Both the position numbers and the translations under genes were made by a program. This document shows positions 32,212-34,565 of a stretch of 34,565 nt of DNA, piece by piece (the stretch's first letter is position 1; each line of letters starts with the position of its first letter). The stretch is from Propionibacteriaceae bacterium. GTDB taxonomy: Bacteria > Actinomycetota > Actinomycetes > Propionibacteriales > Propionibacteriaceae. The stretch is taken from assembly GCA_017882685.1 (NCBI GenBank), contig JADGPA010000125.1:1-34565 (forward strand). Reading direction: 5' to 3'. The notes under the pieces are model-generated. The model was not told the origin of the DNA, did not search any database, and saw only the letters and a list, made by a program, of their open reading frames with translations.

Positions 32212-33839
32212 GCCTGGTCCTGTGGCGCGGCGGGGAACTCGACCGGCGCGATGGTCGCTGCGGCGTCCGGCGGTTGCAGGCGGCCCTCGGCCACGACCGG
32301 TGCCGGTGGTGCCTGCGGTTCGACCAGATCCTCCGGAAGAACGGTGCGCAGCTGCTCGAGCGTCGGCTCGGTCACATCGCGAAGCCGCCAGGCATGACGT
32401 CCGATAGCTGCCTCCAGCAGGTTGCGCGCGAACCGGCCGTTGCCGAAGTTCTCGTCGCGCGCCTGCGTGGCCAGCTGGGCGCTGAACTCGTCCAGCACGC
32501 CCTCGCCGAGGTCGTAGTCGGACTTGGATGCCATCTGGGTGAAGATGTTGCGCAATTCCTCGTCGGTGTAGTCGTCGAAGGTGATCGTGGTGCGGAAGCG
32601 GCTGGCAAGCCCCGGGTTGTTGGAGATGAAGATCTCCATCGGCACCGGGTAGCCGGCGACGATCACCACGAGGTCGTCGCGGTGGTCCTCCATCTCCTTC
32701 ACCAGGGTGTTGATCGCCTCCTCGCCGTACTGGTCGCCGTTGAGGCTGTAGGCCTCGTCGATGAACAGCACGCCGCCGTAGGCCTTCGCCGTCACCTCAG
32801 CGGTCTTGATGGCGGTCTGGCCGAGATAGCCAGCCACCAGCTCCGACCGGTCGACCTCGACCAACTGGCCTTTGCTGAGCAGCCCGATCGCCTTGTAGAT
32901 GCCGGCAACAAGGCGCGCGACGGTGGTCTTGCCGGTGCCGGGGTTGCCGGTGAAGATCAGGTGCCGGGTGATGGTGGGGCTCTTCAGGCCGGCCTTGGTG
33001 CGCAGCCCGTCGACGCGCAGGATCGCGGTCTGGCGGCGGATCTCGCTCTTCACCGTGGCAAGGCCGATCAGTTCATCGAGCTCAGCCAGCCATTCCTCGA
33101 CGGTCTTCTCCGGCTCTTCGGGCTCGGGTTCGGGCTCGGCGGTGGCCTGGGCCGGCTCGGCAGGTGCAGTGGCCGGGCCAGGGGCGCCCACGTCAGCGGC
33201 CCTTCGTGACGCCGGCTCGTTCCTCACCGGCTCCTCAGGGAGCATTGAAGGGGTGGGGAAGGAGACGCCACCGAGACCGGGGAAGGCGCCGGCAGCGTGC
33301 GGGTCGAGCCGGCCCACGTCGAGCAAGCGGTCCTGGTTGGCGGCCGACAGCCGCGACAGCACGTCGGACAGGATCGCCGGGGCCTGGCGTACGAACTCGC
33401 GTTGCGCGGCTTCGTCGGGCGTGGCTGGCCGTGCCGGGCGCGAGTGGGAGGCGCCGGGAAGCTGTGCAGCGGCGGCGAGGCTGGCGGCACCGAGAGCGGA
33501 CGGGCCGGGCTCGCCGAGGGCAGCAGCCGCCTGGCAGACGTCGGCGAGCGCCTTCTGGTACCCGGCCGAAGCCTTGCTCGCAGAGGCTGCGGCCTGGCTG
33601 GCCAGCGGGGTGGCCGATGCCCGGTAACGGCGTCCGCGGACGGCCGCGTCCATGAAAGTGGCGGCGGAGGTCTCGACGCCGATCTCGCGGCACCAGTCGA
33701 CGAACGCGCCGCGGTTCGACTCGGCGACGGCTGCCGAGAGCACGAGACCCTCTTCCGCCGCGGCTGCCGGGTCGAGCCCGGCGGCGACGGCGGCGGCGTC
33801 CAGGGCGGCAAGGGCCTTGCCCAGTTTCATCGTGCTCAT
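32208..33839 (-). CDS. CbbX/SpoVK-type AAA+ ATPase
   Basis: A 543-residue ATPase. The N-terminal half is an Ala-rich helical domain (about 1-190) and an acidic Pro/Glu linker (PAEPAQATAEPEPEPEEPEK region). The AAA+ module starts near residue 255 with ELDELIGLATVKSEIRR, Walker A GNPGTGKTT with Lys304, Walker B VLFIDEAYS with Asp361-Glu362, a sensor region VIVAGYP and arginine finger candidates in LASRFRTTITF; NGRFARNLLEAAI is sensor 2-like. The family (CbbX, CfxQ, EccA of type VII secretion, SpoVK) forms hexamers that remodel partner proteins. EccA is an alternative, but no ESX gene is near; partners are more likely the VWA or TelA proteins. Four-base overlaps at both ends. Confidence 0.92.
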   Translation of the reverse strand: MSTMKLGKALAALDAAAVAAGLDPAAAAEEGLVLSAAVAESNRGAFVDWCREIGVETSAATFMDAAVRGRRYRASATPLASQAAASASKASAGYQKALADVCQAAAALGEPGPSALGAASLAAAAQLPGASHSRPARPATPDEAAQREFVRQAPAILSDVLSRLSAANQDRLLDVGRLDPHAAGAFPGLGGVSFPTPSMLPEEPVRNEPASRRAADVGAPGPATAPAEPAQATAEPEPEPEEPEKTVEEWLAELDELIGLATVKSEIRRQTAILRVDGLRTKAGLKSPTITRHLIFTGNPGTGKTTVARLVAGIYKAIGLLSKGQLVEVDRSELVAGYLGQTAIKTAEVTAKAYGGVLFIDEAYSLNGDQYGEEAINTLVKEMEDHRDDLVVIVAGYPVPMEIFISNNPGLASRFRTTITFDDYTDEELRNIFTQMASKSDYDLGEGVLDEFSAQLATQARDENFGNGRFARNLLEAAIGRHAWRLRDVTEPTLEQLRTVLPEDLVEPQAPPAPVVAEGRLQPPDAAATIAPVEFPAAPQDQA

Positions 33840-34354
33840 GCCTGTCCCAGGTTCAGTTCGGGAGCCTGCGTGTGGCCGAAGCGCTCCTGGAGGAAGCGGC
33901 CGTGACTGATCAGGGCTGCGGCGTCCGTGGTGTTGGCTGCGTCGTAGATGGCGTCCATCGTCGTCGCGAGCAGGTCGAGCTGGTCGATCAGCAGCAGCAG
34001 CGAGGTCTTCCCGCCGTCCACCGGACGCGAATCGGCCCAGTCGCGGGGCAGTCGCAGGTAGGCGCCGATCGCCTCGGGCAGGTAATCGGTTGCTGTCGCC
34101 ACCACCGAGTAGGCGTCGTAGCTGCCCAGGCCGAGGATGGCAAGGCGTGGCAGGGTCTGCCGCACGGCGTCGGTGACGTGGAGTGCGCGGGCGCGCACCA
34201 CTCCCGGAACGGCGGGGTCGTTGACCAGCGCGTCCACGCCGGCGAGGGAGGCGTTGATGTCGTCGGCTGTGGGCGCGGTCGCCACCTCGTCCGCACCCTC
34301 TTCGGTGGGTGCGGACGTCTCCTCACGTCCGAGCAACCGGTCCCAGAAGCCCAT
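33836..34354 (-). CDS. XpaC-like helical protein next to telA
   Basis: A 172-residue soluble protein starting MGFWDRLLGREE, an amphipathic start often seen in peripheral membrane proteins, then an acidic linker (about 13-35) and a helical domain. The C-terminal half, with DYLPEAIGAYLRLPRDW, GGKTSLLLLIDQLDLLATTMDAI (given in part) and HGRFLQERFG, reminds me of the XpaC/TelA-partner domains (LPxxxxxYxxLP pattern and a conserved GKTSxxLL stretch). In Bacillus, xpaC and telA homologues are neighbours, and here too this gene comes 7 bases after the telA-like stop. The family link is a pattern match from memory; the gene itself is certain from its operon position and codon use. Confidence 0.7.
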   Translation of the reverse strand: MGFWDRLLGREETSAPTEEGADEVATAPTADDINASLAGVDALVNDPAVPGVVRARALHVTDAVRQTLPRLAILGLGSYDAYSVVATATDYLPEAIGAYLRLPRDWADSRPVDGGKTSLLLLIDQLDLLATTMDAIYDAANTTDAAALISHGRFLQERFGHTQAPELNLGQA

Positions 34355-34361
34355 CCGCGCC

Positions 34362-34565
34362 CTAGCGGTCGATGCTGATCGTAGGCAGCGTTGCCGCCCG
34401 TGAATCCTGTTGCGAGACCCGCTCCAGGTAGGACTTGCTCTTCGCGACCTCGGTCTCCAGCGTCCCGATGGTGGCAGCCATCGAATCCAGCGCCTTCAGC
34501 TTGAACTGGTCGATGGAATCCATGGTCTGGTAGATGTTCGCGAACGCCGCCTGCAGCTGCTCCAG
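34362..34565 (-). CDS. TelA-like (toxic anion resistance) protein, C-terminal end
   Basis: The frame enters from the right edge and ends at TAG (complement 34362-34364); 67 residues are visible. The stretch LQAAFANIYQTMDSIDQFK followed by LKALDSMAATIGTLETEVAK and SKSYLERV matches the end of TelA/KlaA family proteins, where a helical segment with DxxDxFK, LDxM and SKxYL patterns is conserved. TelA proteins are linked to resistance to tellurite, peptides and cell-envelope stress; they are cytoplasmic helical proteins of unknown mechanism. The N-terminal majority lies outside the window. It is probably the first or an early gene of the nine-gene minus-strand operon. Confidence 0.8.
   Translation of the reverse strand: MEQLQAAFANIYQTMDSIDQFKLKALDSMAATIGTLETEVAKSKSYLERVSQQDSRAATLPTISIDR

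Noticed and set aside
32208-33839. EccA of a type VII secretion system
   Set aside because: The AAA+ domain is related, but no EccB-E, WxG100 or PE/PPE-like gene is in the window; VWA, TelA and kinase neighbours fit a different role.

Overview
The window is about 34.5 kb of high-GC, gene-dense DNA from an actinobacterium. Three things point there: several families that I know mainly from actinobacteria (DUF3107, DUF2505, DUF6912-like, PknG-type kinase, ImuA'), a mycobacterial-type SOS box (TCGAAC-N4-GTTCGA), and repeated leaderless GTG/ATG starts. A member of the Propionibacteriales is my best guess, but that placement is inference from gene content, not something the sequence proves.

Layout. 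1-4764 (+): the tail of an unknown protein, a WS/DGAT-like acyltransferase with an altered catalytic motif, a DUF6912-like protein, the DNA-end-binding protein Ku, P5C dehydrogenase (pruA) and a small DivIVA-motif membrane protein. 4966-10639 (+): an SOS-controlled mutasome operon imuA'-imuB-dnaE2, started from a promoter with a perfect SOS box between -35 and -10; dnaE2 carries an in-frame insertion of a short repeat-like element. 10664-13380: a disturbed segment with an OsmC gene and a DUF1801 gene, each broken by one frameshift, then an orphan FAD-dependent oxidoreductase and a short gene-free stretch. 13381-20779: a DUF2505 gene on the minus strand, then NAD-specific glutamate dehydrogenase of the large ~180 kDa class, a PHP phosphoesterase and a tryptophanyl-tRNA synthetase that resembles the TrpRS II type. 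20869-23931: a DEAD-box RNA helicase with a His-rich tandem repeat, an alpha/alpha-toroid (squalene-cyclase-fold-like) protein and DUF3107.

24080-34565 (-): the most remarkable part, a tightly packed minus-strand operon of nine genes continuing off the right edge. In transcription order: TelA-like protein (partial), an XpaC-like helical protein, a CbbX/SpoVK-type AAA+ ATPase, a four-TM protein with GlnX-like topology, a cytoplasmic coiled-coil-type protein, a PknG-like kinase with TPR tail, a PP2C phosphatase, a VWA protein and an FHA protein. Most junctions are 4-bp stop/start overlaps. Kinase, phosphatase and FHA protein all carry N-terminal zinc-ribbon/knuckle modules, suggesting a shared assembly. 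It looks like a membrane-to-cytoplasm phospho-signalling and chaperone module that merges parts of the mycobacterial GlnX-PknG glutamate-sensing pathway with TelA/VWA/AAA parts known from tellurite/stress (Ter-type) systems. It lies in the same window as large NAD-GDH and P5C dehydrogenase, enzymes of the glutamate node that PknG signalling controls in mycobacteria through GarA; the FHA protein here shows no recognisable GarA phosphosite.

No tRNA, rRNA, CRISPR array or intact insertion sequence was seen. Functions are read from motifs and remembered family features; no database search was possible.
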